Positions 6,835-16,405 of a DNA stretch of 35,485 bases are shown piece after piece. This DNA comes from Flavobacterium psychrophilum (GTDB lineage: Bacteria > Bacteroidota > Bacteroidia > Flavobacteriales > Flavobacteriaceae). The translations under genes and the position numbers were made by a program. The first letter of the stretch is position 1. Each line of letters starts with the position of its first letter. Location: positions 1 to 35,485 of the forward strand of contig DYPB01000010.1 of assembly GCA_020720185.1 (NCBI GenBank), given 5' to 3'. The notes below the pieces were generated by a model, which was given only the letters and a program-made list of their open reading frames with translations, was not told where the DNA came from and made no database searches.

Positions 6835-7869
6835 ATGGATATTTACAAGATATTAAAATTCAATAATTATATTAAAAACCACCGCATTAAATTTTTTGGG
6901 TTGTGGTTATTATCGGTTTTAAATAAACGGTATTTAGCCGTTCAGTTTGACCCTGTTTTAGCCTGTAATTTACGCTGTAAAATGTGTTATTTTACTGATG
7001 CTGATTATGTTAAAAAAAATATGAAAGGCATTTTTCCAAAAGATGAAATAGAACTTTTAGCAAAAAACATATTCAAAAATGCACTAAAACTACAAATTGG
7101 TTGTGGTGCTGAACCTACACTTTTTAAGCACAATGTGCATTTAATTGAAACTGCAAAAAAACACAAAGTACCTTATATTAGTATGGTTACCAACGGTAAT
7201 ATACTTAGCAATCAAGATATTATAAATTTTTCAAAAGCAGGGTTAAATGAATTTATCTTATCGGTTCATGGTGTTACAAAAACTTCATATGAAGATTTTA
7301 TGGACAAGGGTAATTTTGAAATATTTCATCAGGTTTTGGAATTTATAAGCAATGAAAAACGGAATAATTCAAAATTAAAATTGCGATTGAATTATACTTT
7401 CAACGAAGATAATTTTGAAGAATTGAAGCAGTTTTTTGAAGTTTTTGGCAAATATAATATTGATGTAATTCAGCTTCGACCTATTGATAAAATTGGAGAA
7501 ACTACCTATAATAATTTCAGTTTATCAAAAATTCAAGACCTATATTTTAATGTTTCAGAAAATTTGAGAAAAGAGTGTCAAAAAAGAAAAATCACACTAT
7601 TGCAACCACAATCAATTACTCGCAACGAAACGCTTTCATTAAAAGTTAAAACTGAAAATGATAGTTCGTATTTAATTCCTTACACTTATTGTTATGTTTC
7701 TCCCAATGAATTTTGGAAGCCAGATTTTGATTGGAAAAATGAAAGTTTTTCATCTTGGAAGCGTAGAAATAATTGGGATAAAACGCTTTTTAAAAATATT
7801 TTTACATCCAAAGAAAAACTTTATAATATCAATAGAAATATGCTGAATTATTTAGTTTTAATAAATTAA
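6835..7869 (+). CDS. Radical SAM protein in a polysaccharide cluster
   Basis: A 344-aa radical SAM enzyme. FDPVLACNLRCKMC carries the CxxxCxxC cluster motif at Cys44, Cys48 and Cys51, and GCGAEPTLF is the GGE-like SAM-binding segment that follows. The middle part (VTNGN, LSVHG) fits the partial TIM barrel. The C-terminal third has only one cysteine cluster candidate (YTYCYVS), so a full SPASM domain with extra Fe-S clusters is not evident. Radical SAM proteins of this type recur among LPS and glycosyltransferase genes, but their reaction is mostly unknown. TATATTTG at 6772-6779 is a possible -7 promoter motif. The broken oxygenase gene begins 12 bp downstream, so the two were probably one operon. 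Confidence 0.88.
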   Translation: MDIYKILKFNNYIKNHRIKFFGLWLLSVLNKRYLAVQFDPVLACNLRCKMCYFTDADYVKKNMKGIFPKDEIELLAKNIFKNALKLQIGCGAEPTLFKHNVHLIETAKKHKVPYISMVTNGNILSNQDIINFSKAGLNEFILSVHGVTKTSYEDFMDKGNFEIFHQVLEFISNEKRNNSKLKLRLNYTFNEDNFEELKQFFEVFGKYNIDVIQLRPIDKIGETTYNNFSLSKIQDLYFNVSENLRKECQKRKITLLQPQSITRNETLSLKVKTENDSSYLIPYTYCYVSPNEFWKPDFDWKNESFSSWKRRNNWDKTLFKNIFTSKEKLYNINRNMLNYLVLIN

Positions 7870-7881
7870 TTTTAACAGATT

Positions 7882-8332
7882 ATGGAAAATTATACAAGAG
7901 AATTAATTGCCAAAACTATTTATAATAATCTTATAAACAACAAATTACATTTGCAAAATCAATTTTTGATAACAAAAGATAAAATTATTTTTTTTTATTT
8001 AGATAATTTATTACCCATTAAACTTGCAATTGAAATTCAAGCAATTTTTCCAAAATCAGGTGAGATGAAGTTAAAAAAAAATATTAGGGAATCAAAATAT
8101 ATTGGTGTCCAAATGAATTTGTATCATCTGCTTTTAGAAGAGACTATATTATTTTTCTGAAAAACCTTTATTAGCAACTGATACTTTTCATATTACTTCG
8201 TTTCGAGGTCGCCCTGAAAATAAATTCGTGGATAAAATTTTGCAACTTGACTCCTTTTTAAGAATGAATATTCGCAAAATATTTAAAAAAGGGGTTATAG
8301 AAAATCCACATATTTATAGAAAGGAAAAATAA
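7882..8332 (+). pseudogene. 2OG-Fe(II)-oxygenase-like gene with internal deletion and frameshift
   Basis: The intact N-terminal part (7882-8160) reads 92 codons, including IRESKYIGVQMNLYH, and stops at TGA. In another frame, with no stop between about 8140 and the TAA at 8330-8332, the DNA encodes RLYYFSEKPLLATDTF followed by HITSFRGRPENKFVDKILQ and a basic C-terminus. Both parts resemble the two ends of 2OG-Fe(II) dioxygenase-like proteins of LPS clusters (the N-terminal ES-YIGVQMN-YHPLLE segment and the C-terminal YYF-EKP...RPENK segment). The core between them, which would hold the HxD...H iron ligands, is missing. The simplest reading is an internal deletion that also shifted the frame. 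The 92-aa frame could still be expressed, but not as an active oxygenase. Family assignment is from memory. Confidence 0.55.
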
Positions 8333-9016
8333 TTACATTGTTTTTTGAACCACTTCAAAGATTTTTCCATCCTCACATTTTAAGGTTTTTGATGGAAATT
8401 TCATCAATAGTGCATAATCATGAGTAGATAAAATTACAGTTTTTCCTGTGGCATTTACTTTTTTCAATATTTCTAAAACCTCACTACTTGTTTGTGGATC
8501 TAAATTTCCTGTTGGCTCATCGGCTAAAATAAATTCAGGATCATTCAATAAGGCTCTTGCAATAGCAACACTTTGCTGTTCTCCTCCAGATAACTGATGT
8601 GGCATTTTCGATGCAAAATCTTTAAGTCCAACTTTGTCAAGCACTTCATCAATTTTTTCATCCATTTTTTGAATATCAGTCCAACCAGTTGCTTTCAATA
8701 CAAATTGCATATTTGCATGAATACTTCTATCTGAAAGGAGCTTAAAATCTTGAAAAACAATTCCAATTTTTCGTCTTAAAAATGGAATTTTATCATCCGT
8801 TAATCCATTTAATTCAAAACCAACAATATTTCCTTCACCAGTAATTAAAGGCAAATCAGCATAAAGTGTTTTCATAAAACTACTTTTACCAGAACCTGTT
8901 TTACCAATAATATAAATAAATTCTCCGTGTTTTACTTGCAAATTTACATCTGATAAAATTGCATTTCCTTCTTGATAAATGGTAACATCTTTTAATGTTA
9001 AAACAAATTCTGACAT
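8333..9016 (-). CDS. ftsE: Cell-division ABC transporter ATP-binding protein FtsE
   Basis: A 227-aa ABC ATPase. Walker A GKTGSGKS is at residues 38-45, Q-loop VFQDF at 87-91, signature LSGGEQQ at 142-148, Walker B FILADEP at 162-168 and the switch region STHDYAL near 198. Length and sequence fit FtsE of Bacteroidota, which with membrane partner FtsX links division to activation of peptidoglycan hydrolases. FtsX is not adjacent, as is common in this phylum, so a LolD-like ABC ATPase is the main alternative. It ends directly after the broken oxygenase gene (convergent). On the minus strand TACTTTTG (9039-9046) 22 bp before the start is a likely -7 element. Confidence 0.82.
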   Translation of the reverse strand: MSEFVLTLKDVTIYQEGNAILSDVNLQVKHGEFIYIIGKTGSGKSSFMKTLYADLPLITGEGNIVGFELNGLTDDKIPFLRRKIGIVFQDFKLLSDRSIHANMQFVLKATGWTDIQKMDEKIDEVLDKVGLKDFASKMPHQLSGGEQQSVAIARALLNDPEFILADEPTGNLDPQTSSEVLEILKKVNATGKTVILSTHDYALLMKFPSKTLKCEDGKIFEVVQKTM

Positions 9017-9130
9017 AATATTTTAGTTTTTTGATATGCAAAAGTAATCAATTTTTAAACTTAAAATCGTAATTTTTAATTGAAAATCATTGTTTACAAA
9101 AATGTTTATAATAAATTTCATTTTTTTTAG

Positions 9131-9156
9131 TTGTACCTATTAATAACTTACTTTTG
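9131..9156 (+). promoter_or_regulatory. Promoter of the TPR-protein operon
   Basis: TTG at 9131-9133 and TACTTTTG at 9149-9156 resemble the -33 and -7 elements, though the 15-bp spacing is short. Transcription would start at about 9160, which rules out the upstream in-frame TTG codon at 9154 as the translation start. Confidence 0.5.
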
Positions 9157-9174
9157 AAAATAAAATTTATCATT

Positions 9175-12100
9175 ATGAGAAAATCAATTCAACTGATATT
9201 GTGTTTTTTGTTTTTAAACACAATGGCACAAAAATCAACTATCTATACAACTGATTTGGAGGATTATAATACTGCTATTTTCTTGTATAAAAACACACAA
9301 TATCAATCGGCTCAAATTATTTTTAATAAAATTATTACTAACAAAAATCCTAAATTAAATTCCTTACAAGAAGATTGCAACTACTATTTTGCATCGTGTA
9401 GTTTGCATCTTAATCAGCAAAGTGCTGGAAATTTAATGGAAACTTTTGTCGAAAATTATCCGTCAAGTACTAAAAATAATAAAGCTTTGTATCAAATATC
9501 TAATTTTTATTTTAATCAATCCAATTATCCAAAAGCATTAGAATGGCTTAATAAAGTTGATACAGATAATCTATCCGATGATACTATTGATGCTTTTAAT
9601 TTTCAGAATGGATATTGCTTTTTTATTGCGAAAGATAATAAAACCGCAACAAATTATTTCAATAAAGTACTAAATTCTAACGATTATGGCAAGCAAGCAA
9701 AATATTATTTAGGATTTATGGCCTATCAAAATAATGATTATAACGCTGCAAATAAACAGTTTGAACAAGTAGCCGAGGATGAAAAATACAAATCAAAACT
9801 GTCTTATTTTCAGGCTGATATGAATTTCAAGCAAGGAAATTTTCAAGAAGCAATAGATTTAGGAATGCTTGCAATGACAAAATCTACTGTTGCCGAAAAA
9901 TCAGAATTAAGTAAAATTATTGGCGAAAGTTATTTTAACTTACAACAATATGATAAAGCTTTGCCGTATTTGATGGCATATCGTGGTTATAAAGGAAAAT
10001 GGTCAAATACAGATTTTTATCAATTAGGCTATGCTTATTACAAACAAAATGATTTTGAAAATGCCATTTCTCAATTTAATAAAATCATTGAAGGTAAGAA
10101 TTTTATTGCACAAAATGGATATTATCATTTGGGCGAATGTTATCTAAAAACCGATAGAAAACAACAAGCTATAAATGCTTTTAAAAATGCCTCCGAAATG
10201 GAATTTGATACTAAAATTCAGGAAGATGCTGCATTAAATTACTCAAAATTAAGTTACGAAATGGGTAATTCTTATCAATCAGTTTCTGATATTTTAATGG
10301 CATTTGTAACAAAATATCCTAAAAACAATAATACATTTGAAATTGAGAGTTTATTAATAAATTCATTTGTTACCTCAAAAAATTATGCTGCTGCATTAGA
10401 TATTTTAGAAAAATCAAATAATCCAAAACAAAAATCAGCTTATCAAAAAGTTACATTTTATCGTGCATTAGAATTTTATAACGACGGAAATTATCAAGAA
10501 GCATTAATTTTATTAAAAAAATCTACCGCAAATCCTATTGATGAAAAATTTACCGCAAGAGCTACTTTTTGGAAAGCAGAAACAGAATTTGTTTTAGAAA
10601 ATTTTATCAATTCGGCATCAAGCTTTAATGATTTTATAAAATTTCAATCAGCAAAAAACACCTCTGAATTTAAAAATGTAAATTATAATTTGGGTTATTG
10701 CTATTTTAAATTAAAAGATTATGAAAAATCAGCAAATCATTTTCAGGCACAAATTGATACCAATAAAACAGATGTAACAAGACTGAATGATAGTTATTTA
10801 AGGCTTGGTGATTGTAAATTTGTAACCTTAAAATATTTGCCCGCAATGGAGGCATACCATAAGATTGCAGATGCAAAAAATATTGATTCAGATTATGCTG
10901 TCTACCAAAAATCAATTTGTTATGGTTTTTTGAATAAAAATGATAAAAAAATAGAAAATTTTAATCTTTTTTTGAAAAATTATTCAAAATCACAATATAG
11001 AGACGATGCTTTGTTTGAATTAGCAAATACTTATATTGCCGAAAAAAAAACGGATTTAGCCATTAAGACTTACGAGCAATTAATTAATGAATTTAAAAAT
11101 GGTTTGTATCATGCAAAATCCATTTTGAAACAAGGTTTAATTTATTATAACGATAATAAAGATGATTTGGCACTTGTAAAATTTAAAAAGCTAGTTGCCG
11201 ATTTTCCCAAATCAGAAGAATCTATTGAAGCTGTTGCAACCGCAAAATTAATATATATTGATAATGGCAAAATTGACGAATATGTAAATTGGATTAAAGA
11301 TCTTGATTTTGTAGAAATTAATAATTCAGAATTAGACAATGAAACCTATAAATTTGCAGAAAAACAATACTTACAAAACAATTACAAAGCAGCCATTAGT
11401 AATTTTTCAAAATATATTTCACAGTTTTCAGAAGGAATTAATGCTTTGAAAGCAAATTTTTATCTAGCCCAATTGCTCTTTTCAGACAATCAAAAAACAA
11501 AATCTATTGCTAATTATAATTTTGTAATTGACCAATCAAAATCAGAATTTACCGAACAATCATTAGTAAGGTTATCTGAAATTTATTTAAAAACCGATAA
11601 CTATGCAAATGCTTTATCAGCTTTAAAGCGATTAGAAAACGAAGCCGATTTTCCTCAAAATAAGTTATTTGCACAAGCCAATTTGATGAAAATAAATTAT
11701 GAAAATAAAGATTTTGCAAATGCTGTAATTTATGCCGAAAAAGTATTGATGAATCCGAAAATGGACAACAAAATTAAATCAGAAGCTCAAATTATTATTG
11801 CCAGATCTGCCATAAAAACCAATGATGACGCCCGTGCCAGAATTGCTTATTCAAAACTGTTAATCATTGCTAAAGGCGAATTGGCCGCAGAAGCTTTATA
11901 TTTTGATGCTTATTTTAAAAACAAAGACGGTAAATTTGAATTATCAAATAAAGCGGTAAATAAACTCTCAAAAGATTATTCATCTTATAAATATTTTGGT
12001 GCAAAAGGATTAATTATTATGGCAAAAAATTTTTATGTATTGAAAGACAGTTTTCAGGCAACCTACATTTTAAACGCTGTAATTGAGAATTTTACAGATT

Positions 12101-12186
12101 TTGATGATGTAGTTCTAGAAGCACAAAAAGAATTGGATACTATTAAAGGTGAGGAATCAAAAATAAATTCGTCTGTTGGAAAATAA
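9175..12186 (+). CDS. Secreted tetratricopeptide-repeat protein
   Basis: A protein of about 1003 aa starting MRKSIQLILCFLFLNTMAQ, a signal peptide with probable cleavage after Ala-Gln near residue 19, so it is exported to the periplasm or outer membrane. I choose the ATG at 9175 because the upstream TTG at 9154 overlaps the -7 promoter element. The rest is almost entirely TPR-like helical pairs (for example YPKALEWLNKV, YDKALPYLMAYRG, FENAISQFNKII, LAIKTYEQLINEF), probably twenty or more repeats. No catalytic domain is visible. The next gene, 81 bp downstream, encodes an outer-membrane barrel. As I recall this pair occurs together in other flavobacteria, suggesting a periplasmic scaffold that works with the barrel. 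Substrate unknown. Confidence 0.85.
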   Translation: MRKSIQLILCFLFLNTMAQKSTIYTTDLEDYNTAIFLYKNTQYQSAQIIFNKIITNKNPKLNSLQEDCNYYFASCSLHLNQQSAGNLMETFVENYPSSTKNNKALYQISNFYFNQSNYPKALEWLNKVDTDNLSDDTIDAFNFQNGYCFFIAKDNKTATNYFNKVLNSNDYGKQAKYYLGFMAYQNNDYNAANKQFEQVAEDEKYKSKLSYFQADMNFKQGNFQEAIDLGMLAMTKSTVAEKSELSKIIGESYFNLQQYDKALPYLMAYRGYKGKWSNTDFYQLGYAYYKQNDFENAISQFNKIIEGKNFIAQNGYYHLGECYLKTDRKQQAINAFKNASEMEFDTKIQEDAALNYSKLSYEMGNSYQSVSDILMAFVTKYPKNNNTFEIESLLINSFVTSKNYAAALDILEKSNNPKQKSAYQKVTFYRALEFYNDGNYQEALILLKKSTANPIDEKFTARATFWKAETEFVLENFINSASSFNDFIKFQSAKNTSEFKNVNYNLGYCYFKLKDYEKSANHFQAQIDTNKTDVTRLNDSYLRLGDCKFVTLKYLPAMEAYHKIADAKNIDSDYAVYQKSICYGFLNKNDKKIENFNLFLKNYSKSQYRDDALFELANTYIAEKKTDLAIKTYEQLINEFKNGLYHAKSILKQGLIYYNDNKDDLALVKFKKLVADFPKSEESIEAVATAKLIYIDNGKIDEYVNWIKDLDFVEINNSELDNETYKFAEKQYLQNNYKAAISNFSKYISQFSEGINALKANFYLAQLLFSDNQKTKSIANYNFVIDQSKSEFTEQSLVRLSEIYLKTDNYANALSALKRLENEADFPQNKLFAQANLMKINYENKDFANAVIYAEKVLMNPKMDNKIKSEAQIIIARSAIKTNDDARARIAYSKLLIIAKGELAAEALYFDAYFKNKDGKFELSNKAVNKLSKDYSSYKYFGAKGLIIMAKNFYVLKDSFQATYILNAVIENFTDFDDVVLEAQKELDTIKGEESKINSSVGK

Positions 12187-12267
12187 AACACTGATAATAA
12201 AGGATTTAACAATCAAATAAATCCGTTTAATTTACCTTCAAATATATTAAAAAATAAAGATATTAAT

Positions 12268-14022
12268 ATGAAAAACATAATCACATCAAGCTTAATAATA
12301 ACCTCAATATTTTGCTTTTCTCAAAAAAAAGACGAAAATATTGGTACTGAAGTTGTAAATGTTATAAAACCATATACACCAACTATTTCAGATGCTTTTA
12401 AAATAAAAGAAACTCCAGCTTTAGACGATGACGAAACTATTAAAAAAGAGACTGTTCAATATCATATCTTTTCATTTCCTGTGGCTTCAACATTTATTCC
12501 TGCAATAGGTAATGCCGCTCCTGTTGATAAAGAAAAACCAGAAAATTTACTGAAAAACTTTGTGTCTATTGGCGGTGGAAACTATGGAACTGCTGTTGCA
12601 GAATTATTTTTGACTGATAATATAGTTGATAATCAATATATTGGAATTTCATTACAAGATTTATCTTCTCAAGGTGGAATTAAAGATTTAGACCTTTCCG
12701 ATAAATTTTATAACACTAATTTAGAGGTTTCTTTTGGTAATAATCAAATCAATAAATTATGGACTATTGATGCTGGATATCAAAATCAAGTTTATAATTG
12801 GTATGGTTTGCCAACAGATTTTGGTATCGATTTAAGTACAATTGACAGAGAAAATAAAATCAATTCGATTGACCCTAAACATACCTATAATAATTTTTAT
12901 GTTACTGGAAATCTTAAAGTTAAAGAATCATTTTTTAAAGAAATGAGTTTAAAATTTGAACGATTTTTAGATAATTTTGCATCGGCAGAAAACCGTTTTT
13001 ATATCAAACCAACTCTTGAATTTGAGTTGTTTGATACTAAAATTAAAACCAATTTTATTACCGATTATTTGGCTGGAAATTTTGATAAAAATTATTATAA
13101 TTCTAATCTCGAAGACATAAAATATGGGTTTACAAACTTGGGAATTAATCCAAATATCGTAATTAACAAAGATGATTGGACAATAAATATTGGAGCAAAT
13201 TTGCTTTATTTCTCCAATAATATTGACAAAACATCAAAGTTTTTGGTTTATCCACAAGTTACAGCCTCGTTGAAAGTAGTCGAGAATTATATGATATTTT
13301 ATTGCGGTTTTGAAGGTAATATGATTCAAAATTCGTATAGAGATTTTACAAATAATAATCCATTTTTGTCGCCAACTTTTGAGGTGCGTCCCACCGAAAA
13401 AGTAATGGATATTTTTGCAGGTTTGAAAGGAAAATTAGCAAGCACAATTAGTTATAATATTCGTGGAGCAGCTGTAAATGAAAAATACAAACCACTTTTT
13501 CAGTTCAATGATTATTATTTATATAACGATAATTTAAACGGTTATGCCGTAGGAAATTCTATGCAAGTTATTTATGACAATGTAAAAACCGTTTCATTTT
13601 TTGGCGAATTGAAAGCCGATTTTTCTAAAAAAATATCTGGAAGTATTAGTGGAAATTTAGAAACATTTGTGTTAGACAATGAAGAAAAAGCGTGGAATTT
13701 GCCAAATTTGAGACTAAATTCCAATTTAGATTTTGACTTTAGCGAAAAATGGTATGCAGGAACAAATATTTTTTATGTTGGCGAACGATTTGACAGACAA
13801 AAAGATAATAATATTGTTTGGATAGTTGCCCCTGATCTAAATATTTACAACAAAAAACTGCCGAGTTATTTTGATGTAAACACCCATATTGGCTATAAAT
13901 ACACCAATAAATTTACGGCATTTTTGAAAGCCAATAACCTTGCCAATCAACAATATCAAAAATGGTTGAATTATCCAGTGCAAGGAATTCAGATGGTTTT
14001 TGGGGTGAATTATAAATTTTAG
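12268..14022 (+). CDS. Outer-membrane beta-barrel protein (TonB-dependent-receptor-like, without plug)
   Basis: A 584-aa protein with signal peptide MKNIITSSLIITSIFCFSQ. After a low-complexity linker that includes VVNVIKPYTPTISDAFKIKE it continues as alternating beta-strands with many aromatic residues and ends GIQMVFGVNYKF, with the terminal Phe typical of outer-membrane barrels. KANNLANQQYQKWLNYPVQG near the C-terminus is the usual last-strands motif of TonB-dependent receptors, but no N-terminal plug domain or TonB box is evident, and the protein is shorter than a full receptor. It follows the TPR protein by 81 bp and probably shares its promoter. Its stop codon lies inside a copy of the inverted-repeat sequence found at 28443-28465. 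Confidence 0.8.
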   Translation: MKNIITSSLIITSIFCFSQKKDENIGTEVVNVIKPYTPTISDAFKIKETPALDDDETIKKETVQYHIFSFPVASTFIPAIGNAAPVDKEKPENLLKNFVSIGGGNYGTAVAELFLTDNIVDNQYIGISLQDLSSQGGIKDLDLSDKFYNTNLEVSFGNNQINKLWTIDAGYQNQVYNWYGLPTDFGIDLSTIDRENKINSIDPKHTYNNFYVTGNLKVKESFFKEMSLKFERFLDNFASAENRFYIKPTLEFELFDTKIKTNFITDYLAGNFDKNYYNSNLEDIKYGFTNLGINPNIVINKDDWTINIGANLLYFSNNIDKTSKFLVYPQVTASLKVVENYMIFYCGFEGNMIQNSYRDFTNNNPFLSPTFEVRPTEKVMDIFAGLKGKLASTISYNIRGAAVNEKYKPLFQFNDYYLYNDNLNGYAVGNSMQVIYDNVKTVSFFGELKADFSKKISGSISGNLETFVLDNEEKAWNLPNLRLNSNLDFDFSEKWYAGTNIFYVGERFDRQKDNNIVWIVAPDLNIYNKKLPSYFDVNTHIGYKYTNKFTAFLKANNLANQQYQKWLNYPVQGIQMVFGVNYKF

Positions 14023-14034
14023 AACCCGACCTAT
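14017..14034. repeat. Solo terminal repeat of the 236-bp MITE-like family
   Basis: TTTTAGAACCCGACCTAT matches the right end of the element at 28230-28465 (TTTTAGAACCCACCTAT) with one inserted G, and the complement of its left end with one extra C. The TAG stop of the barrel gene is inside it. No second end is seen nearby. Confidence 0.5.
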
Positions 14035-14067
14035 CAAAAGAGGAGAGAGTAAAAAGCAAATCATTTT

Positions 14068-14517
14068 ATGCAACAAAAACAAGAAATCCTACAAAAATAC
14101 AAACAATTTGTCCAAGATAAAATTGATGTTTTTCAGGATATGATTCTGGCTTTGACCGAAGATTCTAAAAATGATGCCAAAGGAAGTGCAGGTGATAAGC
14201 ACGAAACTGCCTTGTCGATGATGCATTTGGAACAAGAAAAGTTGAACTATAAATTGGCTGAAATCCTGCAACAAAAAGCAGTTTTAGATAGAATTGATGC
14301 TACTACAAATCATCAGGTTGTTACCATAGGAAGTTTAGTACAAACCAATCATTTGCAGGTATTTATATCAACCGCTTTGCCAAAAATTATGTTTGACAAT
14401 CAACCGATTTTTGCCATTTCACCAGAATCACCATTGGGAAATTTATTAATAGGAAGAAAAGTTGGATTCGAATTTGAAATAAATGGGAAAAATTACACTT
14501 TACTAGAAATAAAATAA
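14068..14517 (+). CDS. Coiled-coil protein with GreA/GreB-C-like domain
   Basis: A 149-aa protein. Residues 1-75 form a long helical, charge-patterned segment (LQKYKQFVQDKIDVFQDMI ... HETALSMMHLEQEKLNYKL), consistent with a coiled coil. Residues about 85-149 (VVTIGSLVQTN, then IFAISPESPLGNLLIGRKVG, ending YTLLEIK) closely follow the pattern of the GreA/GreB C-terminal domain, in which SPxSPxGxxLxGxxxGD and a final YxIxxI recur. Homologues are, to my recollection, often labelled 3-oxoacyl-ACP synthase in databases; nothing in the sequence supports that, since it is far too short and lacks a ketosynthase motif. A role at RNA polymerase is a reasonable hypothesis. It lies 45 bp after the barrel gene and is followed by a strong hairpin terminator. 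Confidence 0.7.
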   Translation: MQQKQEILQKYKQFVQDKIDVFQDMILALTEDSKNDAKGSAGDKHETALSMMHLEQEKLNYKLAEILQQKAVLDRIDATTNHQVVTIGSLVQTNHLQVFISTALPKIMFDNQPIFAISPESPLGNLLIGRKVGFEFEINGKNYTLLEIK

Positions 14518-14538
14518 TTTCACTTCCATTTCAATATA

Positions 14539-14583
14539 AAAAATCAATATTTAGTTATAAATTATAACTAAATATTGATTTTT
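14539..14583. terminator. Perfect 21-bp AT-rich hairpin, terminator
   Basis: The arms 14539-14559 and 14563-14583 are perfectly complementary around a 3-nt loop, and the stem is followed by further T residues. It lies 21 bp after the stop of the GreA-C-like gene and before asnB. The stem is nearly all A-T, as is common for terminators in this phylum. Confidence 0.75.
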
Positions 14584-14684
14584 GTTTTTCAAACCAAAAC
14601 AATTAAACCATTTTTGCAAAACAATTAATAATAACTTAACAAGTTTCAAAATCAACTTGAAACTTTAAAATTGAAACAAAAATT

Positions 14685-16286
14685 ATGTGCGGAATTTTAG
14701 CCATTATCGGAAAAGGAAAAGATAAAGAATTAGTAAAACAACTATCCAAAAGAATGTCGCATCGTGGACCAGACGAAAGTGATTTACAGGTTACGGAAAA
14801 CGGACACATTTTATCTCATGAAAGACTGTCAATTATTGATTTACATTCAGGAAAACAACCAATAAAAGGTACTAAAACTGCCTATATGGTGCATAATGGC
14901 GAGGTATACAATCATAAAGAATTGAGAGATGGTTTATTGAAAAACCATACCTTTAAAACCAAATCCGACTCGGAAGTAATTGTACATTTATATGAAGAAT
15001 TTGGCTATGATTTTTGTCATTTATTAGATGGAGATTGGGCTTTTGTAGTGGTTGATGGAGATGATTATATAGCAGGACGAGATCCAATGGGAGTAAAACC
15101 ACTATATTATGGGCTTGACGAACGAGGTAGGATTTATTTTGCATCAGAAATGAAACCAATTGCTGACCAATGCCAATCGTTTGCTTCTTTTCCGCCAGGA
15201 CATTATTATACTGCAAAAACAGGATTTGTAAAATATTATAAACCTGAATATGAAGATTATCAAAAAGCAACTCATAATCTTGATTTACAATTAATTAGAA
15301 AATCATTAACCGAAGCTACTCAAAAAAGATTAATGAGTGATGTTCCAGTTGGAGTATTGCTTTCAGGAGGATTAGATTCGTCATTAACTTCGTCAATTGC
15401 GTCAAGATTATTGGCAGCAAGTGGCAAAAAACTACATTCATTTTCGATAGGATTAAATACCGATGCACCTGATGCAAAAGCAGCCAGAAAAGTAGCAGAA
15501 TTTCTTGGAACGGAACATCATGAAGTACATTTTACTGTAACTCAAGGTATTGAAATTCTTGAAAAACTAATTTGGCACCTCGAAACTTATGATGTAACCT
15601 CAATTCGAGCCAGCACGCCAATGTATTTCTTGTCGAAAGCTATTACCGAAATGGGTATAAAAGTAGTACTTTCTGGCGAAGGTGCTGATGAAATTTTTGG
15701 TGGTTATTTGTATTTTAGAAATGCCCCATCTACCGAAGATTTTCAGAAAGAAACCATCGAAAGAGTTCAAAAATTATTTACTGCCGATTTACTTCGAGCC
15801 GACAAATCGACAATGGCACACGGATTAGAGGCCAGAGTTCCATTTTTAGACAAAGCATTTTTAGAAGTGGCAATGCTCATAAAACCAGAAGAAAAACAAC
15901 CTAAAACCTACGAAGGAAAAGAAAAATATATTCTCCGAAAAGCTTTTGATACTCCAGACAACCCCTATTTACCCGACGAAGTTTTATGGCGACAAAAAGA
16001 ACAATTCTCTGACGGTGTTGGGTATAATTGGATTGATGAATTAATAGAATATGCCAATTCTAAAGTAACAGATGAAGAATTAGAAAATGCCTCAAAATTA
16101 TTTTCATACAACACACCAACAACCAAAGAAGCTTATTATTATAGAACCATTTTTCATAAACACTATCCACAACTATCAGCAGCACAAACCGTTAGAAAAT
16201 GGATACCTAAATGGCAAGAAAATCAAGACCCATCAGGCAGAGCCAATGCAGCACATTTACAAGCGGATGTCGAAATAGCCAAGTAG
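14685..16286 (+). CDS. asnB: Asparagine synthase (glutamine-hydrolysing) AsnB
   Basis: A 533-aa class II glutamine amidotransferase plus synthetase. It begins MCGILAIIGKG, giving the N-terminal nucleophile Cys after Met removal. RGPDES and the HNGEVYNHKEL segment complete the glutaminase site (residues 1 to about 190). The ATP-pyrophosphatase loop SGGLDSSLTSS starts near residue 227, and SGEGADEIFGGY follows near 330. It ends DPSGRANAAH, typical of bacterial AsnB. It makes Asn from Asp, ATP and Gln. It appears to be a single-gene unit between the hairpin at 14539-14583 and gyrB; a 9-bp inverted repeat (14641-14649 with 14657-14665) precedes the start. Confidence 0.97.
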   Translation: MCGILAIIGKGKDKELVKQLSKRMSHRGPDESDLQVTENGHILSHERLSIIDLHSGKQPIKGTKTAYMVHNGEVYNHKELRDGLLKNHTFKTKSDSEVIVHLYEEFGYDFCHLLDGDWAFVVVDGDDYIAGRDPMGVKPLYYGLDERGRIYFASEMKPIADQCQSFASFPPGHYYTAKTGFVKYYKPEYEDYQKATHNLDLQLIRKSLTEATQKRLMSDVPVGVLLSGGLDSSLTSSIASRLLAASGKKLHSFSIGLNTDAPDAKAARKVAEFLGTEHHEVHFTVTQGIEILEKLIWHLETYDVTSIRASTPMYFLSKAITEMGIKVVLSGEGADEIFGGYLYFRNAPSTEDFQKETIERVQKLFTADLLRADKSTMAHGLEARVPFLDKAFLEVAMLIKPEEKQPKTYEGKEKYILRKAFDTPDNPYLPDEVLWRQKEQFSDGVGYNWIDELIEYANSKVTDEELENASKLFSYNTPTTKEAYYYRTIFHKHYPQLSAAQTVRKWIPKWQENQDPSGRANAAHLQADVEIAK

Positions 16287-16405
16287 AATGCCACTAAGCA
16301 CAATCCTTATTATCAATTTTAAAAAGTATTATAAAATCAATTAAAATTGTTAATAACTTACTTCTAAAACCTATTGCTTCTGTTATGAAATAGTAGGTTT
16401 TTGTG

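Noticed and set aside
9154..9174. TTG start codon for the TPR protein
   Set aside because: It overlaps the -7 promoter motif, and the ATG at 9175 gives a clean signal peptide.
14068..14517. 3-oxoacyl-ACP synthase
   Set aside because: The protein is 149 aa and has no ketosynthase motif; the visible pattern is GreA/GreB-C-like.
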